Part shown: positions 29,098-39,126 of the stretch, piece after piece | Position numbering within the stretch: position 1 is the first letter of the stretch | Layout of the letters: the number at the start of each line of letters is the position of its first letter | Translations under genes and position numbers: made by a program | NCBI RefSeq assembly: GCF_020889685.1 | Contig: NZ_JACMYO010000035.1 | Location: 1 to 54,615, forward strand | Source: Bradyrhizobium oropedii | GTDB taxonomy: Bacteria; Pseudomonadota; Alphaproteobacteria; Rhizobiales; Xanthobacteraceae | Direction of reading: 5' to 3' | Length of the DNA: 54,615 bases | Notes under the pieces: model-generated | Database searches by the model: none | What the model was told of the DNA's origin: nothing | Seen by the model: the letters and a program-made list of their open reading frames with translations, nothing else

Positions 29098-29862
29098 CTA
29101 ACCTGTCTTGCGCCGCTGACCGCGCCACCACAGGCCGAACGCGGTCGTGACCGCGGCGGCGAGCGAGAACCAGGTGATGGCGTACTGCATGTGGTCGTCC
29201 TTGAGCCGCACCTTGAGCGGCCCCGGCTTCGGCGTGCCGCTGTCTGGCACCGGTGCCTCGAGGTCGATATAGAACGGCGCGACCGGTCCCCAGCCGAGCG
29301 CTTGCGCCATCGCGCGATGATCGCGCACGAACCACAGCCGGTTCGCCGGATCTTCCTTGGGCGTCAGCCGGCCCGGCGGCTCGGGAAAGCGGATATAGCC
29401 AGTGAGTTCGACCGGCGTGCCGGTGACGAGGCGCCCAGTGACGCGATCCTCGAAGGCGCGATCCTGCATCGTGTTCTGGACGAAGCCGGTGTTGATCACG
29501 ACAGTCTCGCCGCTGGCGAGCTTCGCCGGCAGGAACGCCCAGGTGCCGGGTCGCGAGATGTCGTCGCGCACCGCGGAGCCGGAGCTGAACACCATCGCAT
29601 CCGGCTGCTTGGCGTAGGTCGCGGTCAGGGTGACGCGGCGGAATTCATCCTTGGCCGAAGTCACCGTGGGCCATGCCGATGGCGGCGGCAGCGCCTCGGT
29701 CGGAGCGGCCAGCCGGGCCTCGAGTGCAGCGATCAGCGCATGCTTCTCGACCCGGCGCTGCAGTTGCCAGACGCCGAGCGCGATGAACACCGCGATCAGG
29801 ATCAACGTGAAAATGCCGAAGCCGGCCGCGCTCGGCCGATGGGTCGTGGTGGTCTCATTCAT
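29098..29862 (-). CDS. surf1: SURF1-family cytochrome oxidase assembly protein
   Basis: Inner-membrane protein that helps insert heme a into subunit I of cytochrome c oxidase. The 254 residues have one membrane span near each end (about 15-35 and 225-245) and a periplasmic domain between. Family motifs include LGVWQLQRR near residue 34, a FRRVTLTATY stretch, GTWAFLPAKL and a late DDHMQYAITWFSLA motif. Its ATG overlaps the stop of the DUF983 gene (ATGA), placing it last in the cta operon. The reading is secure. Confidence 0.92.
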   Translation of the reverse strand: MNETTTTHRPSAAGFGIFTLILIAVFIALGVWQLQRRVEKHALIAALEARLAAPTEALPPPSAWPTVTSAKDEFRRVTLTATYAKQPDAMVFSSGSAVRDDISRPGTWAFLPAKLASGETVVINTGFVQNTMQDRAFEDRVTGRLVTGTPVELTGYIRFPEPPGRLTPKEDPANRLWFVRDHRAMAQALGWGPVAPFYIDLEAPVPDSGTPKPGPLKVRLKDDHMQYAITWFSLAAAVTTAFGLWWRGQRRKTG

Positions 29863-30245
29863 TTCGGGTCGCGCTCGATCAATTGGCCTTCGGCGGCCTT
29901 GTGGTGGAATTGCAGCGCGATCAGCAGCGCCTTCATCGAACGCAGCGGCAGGATCGTGGTCACCACGATCAACGGCAGCCACAGCGCCGCATGCACCCAG
30001 AACGGCGGCTGGTACTTCACCTCGACGATCAGCGCCGCCGCGACCACGATGGCGCCGGCCAGCATGATGACGAAGATCGCCGGTCCGTCACCGGCATCGA
30101 TGAAGGCGAAGTCGAGGCCGCAGGCCTGGCAGCGCGGCGCCAGCGTCAGGAAGCCGGAATAGAGCTTGCCCTTGCCGCAGCGCGGACACCGGCAGGCGAT
30201 GCCGCGGAGCGCGCTCTCGGTCACAGTGGGCGGGGTGTCCGTCAT
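29859..30245 (-). CDS. DUF983-family protein with Cys-pair motifs, cox operon
   Basis: 128 residues. The N-terminus has a zinc-ribbon-like pattern of CPRCGKGKLY and, about 20 residues later, CQACGLDF, followed by two membrane spans (about 57-77 and 83-103). DUF983 proteins commonly lie between ctaE and surf1 in alphaproteobacterial cytochrome oxidase operons, as here, so an assembly role is likely though not shown. The stop overlaps the surf1 start. A dispersed repeat separates it from ctaE. Confidence 0.88.
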   Translation of the reverse strand: MTDTPPTVTESALRGIACRCPRCGKGKLYSGFLTLAPRCQACGLDFAFIDAGDGPAIFVIMLAGAIVVAAALIVEVKYQPPFWVHAALWLPLIVVTTILPLRSMKALLIALQFHHKAAEGQLIERDPK

Positions 30246-30250
30246 TTGGT

Positions 30251-30397
30251 TCCTTCTCCCTCTCCCCTTGTGGGAGAGGGTGGCGAAATCGAGCGGAGCG
30301 AGATGTAGCCGGGTGAGGGGTCTGTCTCCGCGGATAGAGACCCCTCATCCGGCGCGGATTACATCCGCGCCACCTTCTCCCACAAGGGGAGAAGGAA
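30251..30397. repeat. long intergenic mosaic palindrome, copy B (ctaE/DUF983 gap)
   Basis: Outer arms CTCCCCTTGTGGGAG and CTCCCACAAGGGGAG and an inner stem GAGGGGTCT (30315-30323) with its complement (30338-30346) match copy A at 7748-7938, but the interior differs. It lies inside the cta operon between ctaE and DUF983, so it must be transcribed and may affect mRNA stability or read-through. Confidence 0.8.
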
Positions 30398-30449
30398 AAA
30401 GAAAGGGGCGGCCATTCGGCCGCCCCCTGTTAGCACGTCGGCCTGCGCT

Positions 30450-31346
30450 TTAGTGGGCGCCGTGGGCCATGGTCTCGGCGCCGTGGCCCCAGACGTAGAT
30501 GCAGATGAACAGGAACAGCCAGACCACGTCGACGAAGTGCCAGTACCAGGCTGCAAACTCGAAGCCCAGATGCTGCTTCGACGTGAAGTGGCCGGCATAG
30601 GCGCGGATCAGGCAGACCAGCAGGAAGATGGTGCCGACCAGCACGTGGAAGCCGTGGAAACCGGTCGCCATGAAGAAGGTCGCACCATAGACGTTGCCGC
30701 CGAACGAGAACGTCGCATGGGCGTACTCATAGGCCTGCACGCAGGTGAACAGGGCGCCGAGGATCACGGTGAGGATCAGGCCCTGCTTGAGGCCCTGGCG
30801 GTCGTTCTCCAAGAGCGCATGGTGTGCCCAGGTGACCGTGGTGCCCGAGGTCAAGAGCAGCAGCGTGTTGAGCAGCGGCAGATGCCAGGGATCGAAGGTC
30901 TCGATGCCGTGGGGCGGCCAGGTGCCGGGAACGGAGCAGGCGCCCATCGCCGTGCCGGCGCCGCAGCCGAACACCGCATCGCGCGTGGCGTGCACCGCAT
31001 CGGCCGGGAACAGCGCCGAGTTGAAGAAGGCCCAGAACCAGGCGACGAAGAACATCACCTCGGAGGCGATGAACAGGATCATGCCGTAGCGGTGGCTGAT
31101 TTGCACCACGCGGGTGTGGTCGCCCTTGTACTGGGCTTCCTTGATCACGTCGCCCCACCAGCTCGCCATCGTGTAGAGCACGCCGATGGTGCCGACGCCG
31201 AACACGATCGGGGCGGCGGAGAACATGTGGTGCATCCAGCCGATCGCACCGAGCGCCATGATGAAGGCCGAGACCGAGCCGACCACCGGCCACGGGCTCG
31301 GGTCGACGAGATGATAGTCGTGATGCTTGACTTGCGCCTCAGCCAT
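30450..31346 (-). CDS. ctaE: cytochrome c oxidase subunit III
   Basis: Membrane subunit III of the aa3-type terminal oxidase. The 298 residues form seven hydrophobic segments. Landmarks are [13 protein letters not shown] near the start, [20 protein letters not shown] (near 97-116), [22 protein letters not shown] and a C-terminal [16 protein letters not shown] block. The ATG at 31346 has GGAGAG six bases upstream; an ATG at 31373 would add nine poorly fitting residues. It lies downstream of ctaG with a gap that holds one 47-bp repeat. Confidence 0.95.
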   Translation of the reverse strand: MAEAQVKHHDYHLVDPSPWPVVGSVSAFIMALGAIGWMHHMFSAAPIVFGVGTIGVLYTMASWWGDVIKEAQYKGDHTRVVQISHRYGMILFIASEVMFFVAWFWAFFNSALFPADAVHATRDAVFGCGAGTAMGACSVPGTWPPHGIETFDPWHLPLLNTLLLLTSGTTVTWAHHALLENDRQGLKQGLILTVILGALFTCVQAYEYAHATFSFGGNVYGATFFMATGFHGFHVLVGTIFLLVCLIRAYAGHFTSKQHLGFEFAAWYWHFVDVVWLFLFICIYVWGHGAETMAHGAH

Positions 31347-31405
31347 TGCCGTCTCTCCATTCGCGTGCCGCAAGGCACGTCTTAATCTTGAATTCCAATC
31401 TCATC

Positions 31406-31452
31406 AGCATGATCTTCTCGGAAAACCGGTCCCCACTTTTCCGGATCATGCT
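31406..31452. repeat. GATCATGCT-type rhizobial intergenic repeat, copy 1
   Basis: Inverted repeat AGCATGATC (31406-31414) with GATCATGCT (31444-31452) enclosing a TCTCGGAAAACCGGT and CACTTTTCCG interior. A related copy in reverse sense is at 36273-36320. It abuts the ctaG stop, inside the cta operon. Confidence 0.75.
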
Positions 31453-32082
31453 CTAGCCGCCCTTGCGCTGCTCCGCCTCGCCCGCCGCCACGGGCTTCGG
31501 CGCGGCGTCGCGCACGGGGAAGAAGGTGTAGGACAAAGTGATGTTCTTCAGCGTGTCGTTCTCGCTGTCCTTGGCCAGCGCCGGATCGACATAGAACACC
31601 ACGGCCATCTCGCGCTTTTCGCCCGGCGCCATGGTCTGTTCGGTGAAGCAGAAGCAGTTGATCTTCTGGAAATAGGCGCCGACCGTCAGCGGCGCGACGT
31701 TGTAGGACGCCTGAGCGGTCGTGGTGCGCGCCGACTGGTTGGTGACGGTGTAATAGACCGTGACGACCTGGCCGATCTTGACGTCGATATTGTTCTGCTC
31801 CGGCTCGAACTTCCAGGGCAGGCCCGGCGCGACGTTGGAATCGAAGCTGACCGTGATGGTGCGCGCGAGCGGCGCATCCGAAGGCACCGAGGTCGCGACC
31901 TGGGTGGTGCCGTTGAAGCCGGTGGTGCGGCAGAACCAATTGTAGAACGGCACCGCTGCGTAGGACGCGCCGACCATCAGCACCACGACGAAGCCGCAGA
32001 TCGAGGCGACCAGTGCGTCGCGCGTCAGCATGCGGCGCGTAACCTTGGCGCCCTCACTTTGCTGCGGTCCCTGGTTCGCCAT
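31453..32082 (-). CDS. ctaG: cytochrome c oxidase assembly protein CtaG/Cox11
   Basis: Membrane-anchored copper chaperone that delivers copper to the CuB site of subunit I. The 209 residues have a short cytoplasmic N-terminus, one membrane span (about 26-46), then a periplasmic immunoglobulin-like domain with the family motif [13 protein letters not shown], whose two cysteines (Cys-x-Cys) bind Cu(I), and the preceding [18 protein letters not shown] stretch. The ATG at 32082 lies 5 bases after the CoxF stop. Upstream in-frame sequence overlaps coxF and is not family-like. Confidence 0.94.
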   Translation of the reverse strand: MANQGPQQSEGAKVTRRMLTRDALVASICGFVVVLMVGASYAAVPFYNWFCRTTGFNGTTQVATSVPSDAPLARTITVSFDSNVAPGLPWKFEPEQNNIDVKIGQVVTVYYTVTNQSARTTTAQASYNVAPLTVGAYFQKINCFCFTEQTMAPGEKREMAVVFYVDPALAKDSENDTLKNITLSYTFFPVRDAAPKPVAAGEAEQRKGG

Positions 32083-32087
32083 CTCGT

Positions 32088-32252
32088 TCACAGCGGCCGC
32101 ACCAGCACGGCTGGCCCCTTGACGAGGGTGACGGCGAAGAACAGCACGACCATGACGCCGAGCGCGAGCGCAATGGCGATCGAGCGCTGGCGGCGGCTCT
32201 TGAGCTGCGCCTCGGTGAGGACGATGCCTTCTGGTTCGTTCTTGTCGTCCAT
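32088..32252 (-). CDS. CoxF-like small membrane protein
   Basis: 54 residues: an acidic N-terminus ([23 protein letters not shown]), one membrane span (about 25-43) and a short tail. Such small single-span proteins, called CoxF, lie between ctaB and ctaG in rhizobial oxidase operons and are thought to aid assembly or stability. The ATG at 32252 is preferred; an ATG at 32273 would add seven residues. Its position between ctaB (38 bases) and ctaG (5 bases) and the topology support the call despite its length. Confidence 0.8.
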   Translation of the reverse strand: MDDKNEPEGIVLTEAQLKSRRQRSIAIALALGVMVVLFFAVTLVKGPAVLVRPL

Positions 32253-32290
32253 TGGTATCCCGTGCGCCCCCATCTCGCCCCCCGGCGTCC

Positions 32291-33229
32291 CTACCCGATG
32301 AAGACAGGCAGGATCGCGCGGACCACGACCTCGGCGAGGAGGACGGCGAACAGCGCGAACAGATAAAGGATCGAGAAGGCGAACAGCCGGCGCGTGGCGC
32401 GGTTGGCCGCAACACCCTCGCGGCGGCAATAGACCTCGATCGCGAGCCACAGCATGCCGGCGCCAAGCACCAGCGAGGTGACGCCGTAGATCGCGTCGAA
32501 ATAGCCGAGCGGCCACGGCGCCAGCGCAACCGCGACCAGCACGATGGTGTAGAGCAGGATCTGCAGCCGGGTCGCGTCGGGTCCGGCGACGACCGGCAGC
32601 ATTGGGATGCCGGCGCGCGCGTAGTCGTCGCTGCGGAACAGCGCCAGCGCCCAGAAGTGCGGCGGGGTCCAGAAGAAGATGATCAGGAACAGCAGCATCG
32701 GCTCGACCGAGAGCGAGCCGGTCGCGGCGGCCCATGCCACCACCGGTGGCAGCGCGCCGGCGGCACCGCCGATCACGATGTTCTGCGCGGTCCAACGCTT
32801 CAGCAGCATCGTGTAGATCACGGCGTAGAAGAAGATGGTGAAGGCAAGGAGTGCGCCCGCCACCCAGTTGACCAGGATGCCGAGCGTCATCACCGAGAAG
32901 AAGGCGAGCGTCAGGCCGAAGGCGGCCGCCTCGGCCGGGGTGATCCGGCCGCGCGGGATCGGTCGGTTGGCTGTGCGCGTCATCAGCGCGTCGACATCAG
33001 CCTCATAGGCCATGTTGAGCGCGCCGGAAGCGCCGGCGCCGACCGCGATGCAGAGGATCGAGGTGAACGCCAGCACCGGATGCACGTGCACCGGCGCAAT
33101 CATCAGCCCGACCAGCGCGGTGAAGATCACCAGCGACATCACGCGCGGCTTCAAGAGCGCGATGTAGTCGCCCACTTCGGCCTCGGAGATCCGGGGCAGC
33201 TCAATGGCGTTGTGATCGACAACCGACAA
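32291..33229 (-). CDS. ctaB: protoheme IX farnesyltransferase (heme O synthase)
   Basis: Adds a farnesyl group to heme b to make heme O, the precursor of heme a for the oxidase. The 312-residue integral membrane UbiA-type prenyltransferase has the aspartate-rich active-site motifs [15 protein letters not shown] (near 73) and [12 protein letters not shown] (near 200). No ATG or GTG is available near the family start; the frame opens with TTG at 33229, which gives the expected N-terminus (SVVDHNAI), and a stop lies four codons upstream. It is third in the cta operon, 63 bases after ctaD. Confidence 0.94.
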   Translation of the reverse strand: MSVVDHNAIELPRISEAEVGDYIALLKPRVMSLVIFTALVGLMIAPVHVHPVLAFTSILCIAVGAGASGALNMAYEADVDALMTRTANRPIPRGRITPAEAAAFGLTLAFFSVMTLGILVNWVAGALLAFTIFFYAVIYTMLLKRWTAQNIVIGGAAGALPPVVAWAAATGSLSVEPMLLFLIIFFWTPPHFWALALFRSDDYARAGIPMLPVVAGPDATRLQILLYTIVLVAVALAPWPLGYFDAIYGVTSLVLGAGMLWLAIEVYCRREGVAANRATRRLFAFSILYLFALFAVLLAEVVVRAILPVFIG

Positions 33230-33292
33230 GATCAGGTCTCACTTCTCTTCAAAAGGCGCGGCGCACCCATGGTGCGCCGCGTTGTCTTGGAC

Positions 33293-34960
<1,668 letters not shown>

Positions 34961-34978
34961 TTATTCCATCCGCGCCGC

Positions 34979-35006
34979 AAGCCCTGGGCCTAAACCCTTG
35001 GGGCTT
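34979..35006 (-). other. short intercistronic hairpin between ctaC and ctaD
   Basis: AAGCCC (34979-34984) pairs with GGGCTT (35001-35006) around a GGGCC/ACCC-containing loop, overlapping the ctaC stop. It could mark a processing or partial termination site between the two main oxidase genes. Weak evidence. Confidence 0.3.
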
Positions 35007-35844
35007 ACTGCGCCGCCTGACCAGCCGAGGCGTAGGAATTCGCCGGGTTGGTCGCAAATTTCTTCTTCGCCCCTTCAACCCAGGTCGCGAATTCCTGGTC
35101 GCTGACGACCCTGACCGCGATCGGCATGAAGGCATGGTCCTTGCCGCACAGTTCCGAGCACTGGCCGTAGAACACGCCGGTCTTGGTGGCCTTGAACCAG
35201 CTCTCGTTGAGGCGGCCGGGGATCGAGTCGATCTTGACGCCGAAGGCCGGCACCGCGAACGAGTGGATCACGTCGGCACCGGTGGTCTGGATGCGGACAA
35301 CCTTGTTGACCGGGACCACCATCTCGTTGTCGACGCCGAGCAGACGGGGCTGCTTGTCCCTGTCGAGCAGCGAATCGAACTCGAACTTGCCGTTATCCGG
35401 GTAAGCATAGGACCAGTACCACTGCTTGCCGGTGACCTTCACGGTGAGGTCCGGCTTCGGCACGTCGAGCTCCAGGAACAGCAAGCGGAACGACGGCACC
35501 GCGATGCCGACCAGGATCAGCACCGGGATCAGCGTCCAGGCCACTTCGATCAGGGTGTTGTGGGTGGTCTTGGAGGGGACCGGGTTGGCCCTGGCGTTGA
35601 ACTTCACCACCACGATGACCAGAAGCGCCAGCACGAACAGCGTAATGACGGTGATCAGCACCAGCAGGAAATTGTGAAACCAGATGATGTTTTCCATTAC
35701 CGGGGTCGCGGCTTCCTGCAGCGTGTGCTCCCACGGCGCCGGCTGCCCCATTTCGGCGAAGGCCGATCCCGCAGCGACTGACGCCACACTCGCTACCGCC
35801 AACCCCAGCAATTGCCTGCCCAACCGGCCAATCGACATCTTCAT
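35005..35844 (-). CDS. ctaC: cytochrome c oxidase subunit II
   Basis: Carries the binuclear CuA centre that accepts electrons from cytochrome c in the periplasm. The 279 residues have a signal peptide (cleavage after AFA, about residue 30), two membrane spans (about 50-75 and 95-115), and a cupredoxin domain with KQWYWSYAYPD (about 130) and the CuA motif GQCSELCGKDHAFMPI near residue 232. The ATG at 35844 gives the normal signal peptide; ATGs at 35865 and 35889 are in frame upstream. It is the first gene of the cta operon. Confidence 0.96.
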   Translation of the reverse strand: MKMSIGRLGRQLLGLAVASVASVAAGSAFAEMGQPAPWEHTLQEAATPVMENIIWFHNFLLVLITVITLFVLALLVIVVVKFNARANPVPSKTTHNTLIEVAWTLIPVLILVGIAVPSFRLLFLELDVPKPDLTVKVTGKQWYWSYAYPDNGKFEFDSLLDRDKQPRLLGVDNEMVVPVNKVVRIQTTGADVIHSFAVPAFGVKIDSIPGRLNESWFKATKTGVFYGQCSELCGKDHAFMPIAVRVVSDQEFATWVEGAKKKFATNPANSYASAGQAAQ

Positions 35845-36430
35845 GCCGCTCGCGCTCCCTTGCATTATTCCCCAAAGCACCTCCGGCATGTGGCCGAAAA
35901 TGCAGCACGATCCGCCCTGACAAACGGCCTTCCGGACATACCCGTCTCTGAGTCAAGGTGGGTACGGGAGCCAGATCGCTAGAACGCGTCGAAATCCAGC
36001 CTCTCAAACCATAATTCTCAGGCGCTCGCAATGCAGTAGTGGGGCCGAAAGCCATGCGCCTGCGATGAAGCTGCCGCTTGCGATTTTTCCCGCAAAATCA
36101 AGCGAAAGTCGCCGAAACGCCGCCGCACGCAGTTGACAGGGGGATTACCGGATGTAGGCACAGACGGGATAGCCCACAGGAACCTGATTCGCTGCGGGCT
36201 GCCGCAATCCGGCGCGGGAATGGCTTCAAGATCGCCTTCAAGGCGCCGTCATTGCGGTATCAGTCGGCTAACGAGCACGATCCGGAACAGGGACAGCCGG
36301 TTTCCGAAAAGATCATGCTCAAACAAAGAGATGAGATCACGGTGCGATTTTCAAGGCGCATCATGATCGGGCGTGCTAGCGGCGGCCGGGCGGACGGCTG
36401 GACCGACCTAACATCAAAGGATCGACCCGG
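35845..36430. other. intergenic region between ctaC and ialB-like gene
   Basis: 586 bases between divergent genes. It must hold the promoters for the cta operon and for the IalB-like gene, but I could not single out convincing -35/-10 pairs. It contains one dispersed repeat at 36273-36320. The open frames here lack family similarity and their codon use does not suggest coding, so I see no gene. Confidence 0.6.
36273..36320. repeat. GATCATGCT-type rhizobial intergenic repeat, copy 2
   Basis: GAGCACGATC (36273-36282) pairs with GATCATGCTC (36311-36320) with one mismatch, enclosing the CCGGTTTCCGAAAA interior that is also found, reversed, in copy 1 at 31406-31452. About 110 bases before the IalB-like start. 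Confidence 0.72.
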
Positions 36431-37000
36431 ATGGGCGCTTCGAACATTCAGGCCAGAGCTTTGCAGGCCAGAGCTTTGCAGGCCAAAGGTTTGCGTTTGA
36501 CGATGGCCGGCTGGCTCGGCGGCCTCGTGATTCTGGCGCTCTGCCTCGGCGTGACCCGGCCCGCGAACGCGCAAGGCGCGGTGCGCTCGGTCCATGGCGA
36601 CTGGCAGATTCGCTGCGACACCCCGCCCGGCGCCCAGGCCGAGCAATGCGCGCTGATCCAGAGCGTGGTAGCCGAAGACCGCTCCAATGCCGGCCTGACC
36701 GTGATCGTGCTGAAGACCGCCGACCAGAAGAGCCGCCTGATGCGTGTGGTCGCCCCGCTCGGCGTGCTGCTGCCCTCCGGCCTCGGCCTGAAGCTCGACA
36801 ATCAGGACGTCGGCCGCGCCGGCTTCGTCCGCTGCCTGCCCAATGGCTGCGTCGCCGAGGTCGTGATGGATGACAAGCTGCTTGGCCAGCTCAAGAACGC
36901 CAAGACCGCGACCTTTATTATCTTCGAGACCCCGGAAGAGGGCATCGGCTTTCCGCTCAGCCTGAACGGCCTGGCGGAGGGCTATGAGAAGTTGCCCTAG
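36431..37000 (+). CDS. invasion-associated locus B (IalB) family protein
   Basis: 189 residues. A hydrophobic export segment at about 26-48 ends with PANA, followed by the IalB-like domain: VHGDWQIRCDTPPG (about 54), EQCALIQSVV, and a second cysteine pair in FVRCLPNGC near 136. Such proteins are exported and poorly characterised in free-living rhizobia. The N-terminal 24 residues contain three tandem five-residue units (QARAL, QARAL, QAKGL) encoded by a 15-bp repeat. ATG 36431 has AAGGA nine bases upstream; ATG 36503 would start directly at the export segment and leave the repeat in the leader, so the start is uncertain. Confidence 0.85.
   Translation: MGASNIQARALQARALQAKGLRLTMAGWLGGLVILALCLGVTRPANAQGAVRSVHGDWQIRCDTPPGAQAEQCALIQSVVAEDRSNAGLTVIVLKTADQKSRLMRVVAPLGVLLPSGLGLKLDNQDVGRAGFVRCLPNGCVAEVVMDDKLLGQLKNAKTATFIIFETPEEGIGFPLSLNGLAEGYEKLP
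36449..36493 (+). repeat. three tandem 15-bp units at the 5' end of the IalB-like gene
   Basis: CAGGCCAGAGCTTTG at 36449-36463 and 36464-36478 is exact, and the third unit (36479-36493) differs at three positions. A 15-bp period keeps the reading frame, so copy-number change would alter the N-terminus by five residues without disrupting the gene. Confidence 0.9.
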
Positions 37001-37021
37001 GCAGACTGCTGCGCGGCAAGC

Positions 37022-37615
37022 TCACCGCCCGCCGCCCGCATAATAATCGAACAGCCCGCTCGCCTCCGCGGACAGCCAGTCCGCCTCACCCGTCATGTAA
37101 CCCTCGACCTGGCCCGTGACGCCGATCAGGAATGAGATCGGCATGCCGTAGAGCGCGAACGGCGTATCGACCTCGGCGGCATCGACGCGCGAGACCAGAC
37201 CGCCCGGATCGAAGCCTATCGCGAGGTGGCGGAGCTTGAACTGCTTGACGTAGGGCGCCACCAGCGCGCGGTTGCGATCGGTGCTGACAGCGACGACCTT
37301 AAGGTCGCTGCGGCCGCTTGCGGCGAGCCGGTCCAGCATCGGCAGCTCGGTCCGGCACGCCGCGCACCAGGTGGCCCAGAAGTTCACCAGCACCAACTTG
37401 CCCTTGAACGCGGTAAGATCGAGCGCACCTCCGGCAAGCGCCGGGATCGCCACCGGCGGCACCGGGCGGGCGCCTTGCACTAGCGTGTACTGATGCCGGA
37501 TGGAGCCGAATTGCGGCGGTCCCGACGCTGCGCGTACCGGCATCGCGAACGCGGCGCCGGTGCCGATCATGCCGGCGACGACGGCGCGGCGGGTGGGCGT
37601 TCGAACAGGCGTCAT
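37022..37615 (-). CDS. TlpA-like periplasmic thioredoxin-fold protein
   Basis: 197 residues. A Tat-like or Sec signal with RR near residue 9 and a hydrophobic run ends at PVRA (about 29). The thioredoxin fold carries the redox pair W-C-A-A-C (Cys84 and Cys87), preceded by LVLVNFWAT and followed by VVAVSTDRN and a GMPISFLIG cis-Pro loop. It probably reduces or oxidises periplasmic thiols. The ATG at 37615 has AGGGAAG upstream; a GTG at 37651 overlaps the DsrE-like stop (GTGA) and is an alternative. Last gene of the doxX-dsrE-tlpA operon. Confidence 0.85.
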   Translation of the reverse strand: MTPVRTPTRRAVVAGMIGTGAAFAMPVRAASGPPQFGSIRHQYTLVQGARPVPPVAIPALAGGALDLTAFKGKLVLVNFWATWCAACRTELPMLDRLAASGRSDLKVVAVSTDRNRALVAPYVKQFKLRHLAIGFDPGGLVSRVDAAEVDTPFALYGMPISFLIGVTGQVEGYMTGEADWLSAEASGLFDYYAGGGR

Positions 37616-37647
37616 GACGGATTCTTCCCTTGCACTATCCGCATCGC

Positions 37648-38151
37648 TCACGACCGGATGTAGGACCAGCCGGCTTCCTGCAATTCGATGATGTGCCCAG
37701 GCCCGTTCGGCACCAGGTCGACATTGTCGAGCAGCACCAGCGGATGTCCCTCGGCGCGCTCCATGCCGAGCTTGGTGGCCTCGCAGACCACGAAGCGGAT
37801 GTCCGGCGTCAGCCCCCGCACCACCCGCAGCAGCTCCTTCACCGGCGAGGTATCGACGCGCAGCATGTGGACGCCGGCATTGTAGGCGACGATCTCGATC
37901 TCGAAAGGCTCGTTGCGCTCCCGATAATATTTCGGGAGGTTGAGCGCCGTCGAGATCAGCGCCCGCATCGTGGTCGGATCGTCGCTGTTGATCGGCAGCA
38001 CCACATGATGCACGCGCGGCTCGGGCTTCTTCGGTTCTGGTTTGGAGACCGCCGCGACCGAGCCGGTGAGCAGCAATGTCGCGGCGAACGGCACCGCGAA
38101 TGCCAGTACGAGCCCCGCGGCAACCGTCAGGAGGCAGCGACTAAGACGCAT
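37648..38151 (-). CDS. DsrE-family protein with N-terminal export segment
   Basis: 167 residues with an N-terminal hydrophobic segment (about 5-34, signal or anchor), then a DsrE/YchN-like alpha-beta domain (HHVVLPINSDDPTTMRALISTALNL, split here, from about residue 48; EIEIVAYNAGVHML; FVVCEATKLG with the single candidate active cysteine). DsrE proteins carry persulfide sulfur or act in sulfur relay; the extracytoplasmic targeting here is less usual. It sits between doxX (10-base gap) and tlpA (32 bases), forming a thiol/sulfur-themed operon. GTG 38172 is an alternative start. Confidence 0.82.
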   Translation of the reverse strand: MRLSRCLLTVAAGLVLAFAVPFAATLLLTGSVAAVSKPEPKKPEPRVHHVVLPINSDDPTTMRALISTALNLPKYYRERNEPFEIEIVAYNAGVHMLRVDTSPVKELLRVVRGLTPDIRFVVCEATKLGMERAEGHPLVLLDNVDLVPNGPGHIIELQEAGWSYIRS

Positions 38152-38161
38152 CGCGGCCACC

Positions 38162-38554
38162 TCACGGCGCACTCGCGAGCAGGGCGAATTGGCTGCGCTT
38201 GGCGTAGGCGACGATCGCGCTCAACGTCAGCAGCACAAGGGCGGGCACCGGCGAGCCGCCGACCACGAACAGATGCGTGATGGTGGCGCCGACCATGATG
38301 CAGCTCAGCAGCACGCCGCCGAAGGCCGCGACCGGGGGCAGGAGGATCAGGATGGCGCCGATCAGCTCCAGCGACCCGGTGAAGTAGCGGAACCACTGGC
38401 CGAGCCCGATATGCTCGAATTCCTCGACAAGCACCGGCACGCCGTACAGCTTGGCGGCACCCGCGGCGGCAAAGGCCAAAGCGAGCAGTCCCCTGACGAC
38501 CCACAGGGTGACGGATTTCCAGCGCGACGGCGCCGCGGCAACAGCAACTGACAT
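38162..38554 (-). CDS. DoxX-family membrane protein
   Basis: 130 residues with four hydrophobic segments (about 15-35, 50-70, 75-95, 100-115), matching the DoxX/SURF4-like family. The motif GLLALAFAAAGAAKLYGVP near residue 22 is typical. DoxX proteins are found in thiosulfate:quinone oxidoreductase complexes and in oxidative or thiol stress units. GGGAG seven bases before the ATG at 38554 supports the start. First gene of the doxX-dsrE-tlpA operon, divergent from hxlR across 116 bases. Confidence 0.85.
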   Translation of the reverse strand: MSVAVAAAPSRWKSVTLWVVRGLLALAFAAAGAAKLYGVPVLVEEFEHIGLGQWFRYFTGSLELIGAILILLPPVAAFGGVLLSCIMVGATITHLFVVGGSPVPALVLLTLSAIVAYAKRSQFALLASAP

Positions 38555-38610
38555 CGATAGCTCCCGAGAGGTTCGAAACTGCACCGCGCGCCCACCTGCC
38601 CGCGGCTTCC

Positions 38611-38658
38611 GATGCATTAAATTCGGGAGTAAGATGAAAAGAACAAGTAGGATGCATT
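38611..38658. promoter_or_regulatory. paired GATGCATT motifs between doxX and hxlR
   Basis: GATGCATT occurs at 38611-38618 and again at 38651-38658, each containing the palindrome ATGCAT, 40 bp apart (about four helical turns), in the 116-base divergent control region. A plausible HxlR-type operator pair; the evidence is only the repetition and the position. Confidence 0.4.
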
Positions 38659-38670
38659 TTGTGAGGTAGT

Positions 38671-39126
38671 ATGAAAAAACTGACTATTGAGGCTGCCGAG
38701 CCTCCGGCGGCGGCGTCCGAGCCGTGTAACGGCGACCTGTCGGCGCAGTTTCATCGCGCACTGTCGGTGCTGGCCGGGAAATGGAAGGGCGACATCCTCT
38801 GGCAGCTGGTCGACCGCAAGCGGCGGTTCGGCGAATTGCGCCAGTCGATCCCCGGCGTGACCCAGCATATGCTGACCACCCAGCTGCGCGATCTCGAGGC
38901 CAACGGCCTGGTGAAGCGCACGGTCTATCCCGAGGTGCCGCCGCGGGTCGAGTACGAGATGACGCCATCGGCCAAGGCGCTGAAGCCGGTGTTCGACGAG
39001 CTGTACCGGTGGGCGCAGGAGCACGGTTTTCCGACCTCGGCGCAGGGTGCCGCCCAGCCCAAGCCCGAACCGTCGGGCGATGGCGATTTACCCGAAAGCC
39101 AGCCGCGGAAGGCCGGGCGGCGCTGA
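38671..39126 (+). CDS. HxlR-family transcriptional regulator
   Basis: 151 residues. The winged-helix domain (about 19-115) shows the family hallmarks: FHRALSVLAGKWKGDILWQL near 27, RRFGELRQSIPGVTQHMLTTQLRDLEANGLV in the recognition region (shown only as a span, about 51-82), and PRVEYEMTPSAKAL. The single Cys19 just before the domain is where HxlR-type redox sensors keep their reactive cysteine. A Pro/Ser-rich tail of about 25 residues follows. It is divergent from doxX-dsrE-tlpA and likely controls that operon. Confidence 0.9.
   Translation: MKKLTIEAAEPPAAASEPCNGDLSAQFHRALSVLAGKWKGDILWQLVDRKRRFGELRQSIPGVTQHMLTTQLRDLEANGLVKRTVYPEVPPRVEYEMTPSAKALKPVFDELYRWAQEHGFPTSAQGAAQPKPEPSGDGDLPESQPRKAGRR

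Noticed and set aside
29098..29982. Longer SURF1 start at 29982
   Set aside because: The extra 40 residues overlap the DUF983 gene in another frame and lack family similarity; the ATGA overlap at 29862 fits operon style.
36449..36493. CRISPR-like tandem repeats
   Set aside because: Units are contiguous without spacers and in frame with a gene, so this is a coding minisatellite. No CRISPR array or cas gene is in the window.
36078..36500. 140-codon open frame before the IalB-like gene
   Set aside because: It reads through the dispersed repeat at 36273-36320 and overlaps the IalB-like start in another frame; no domain or plausible start.
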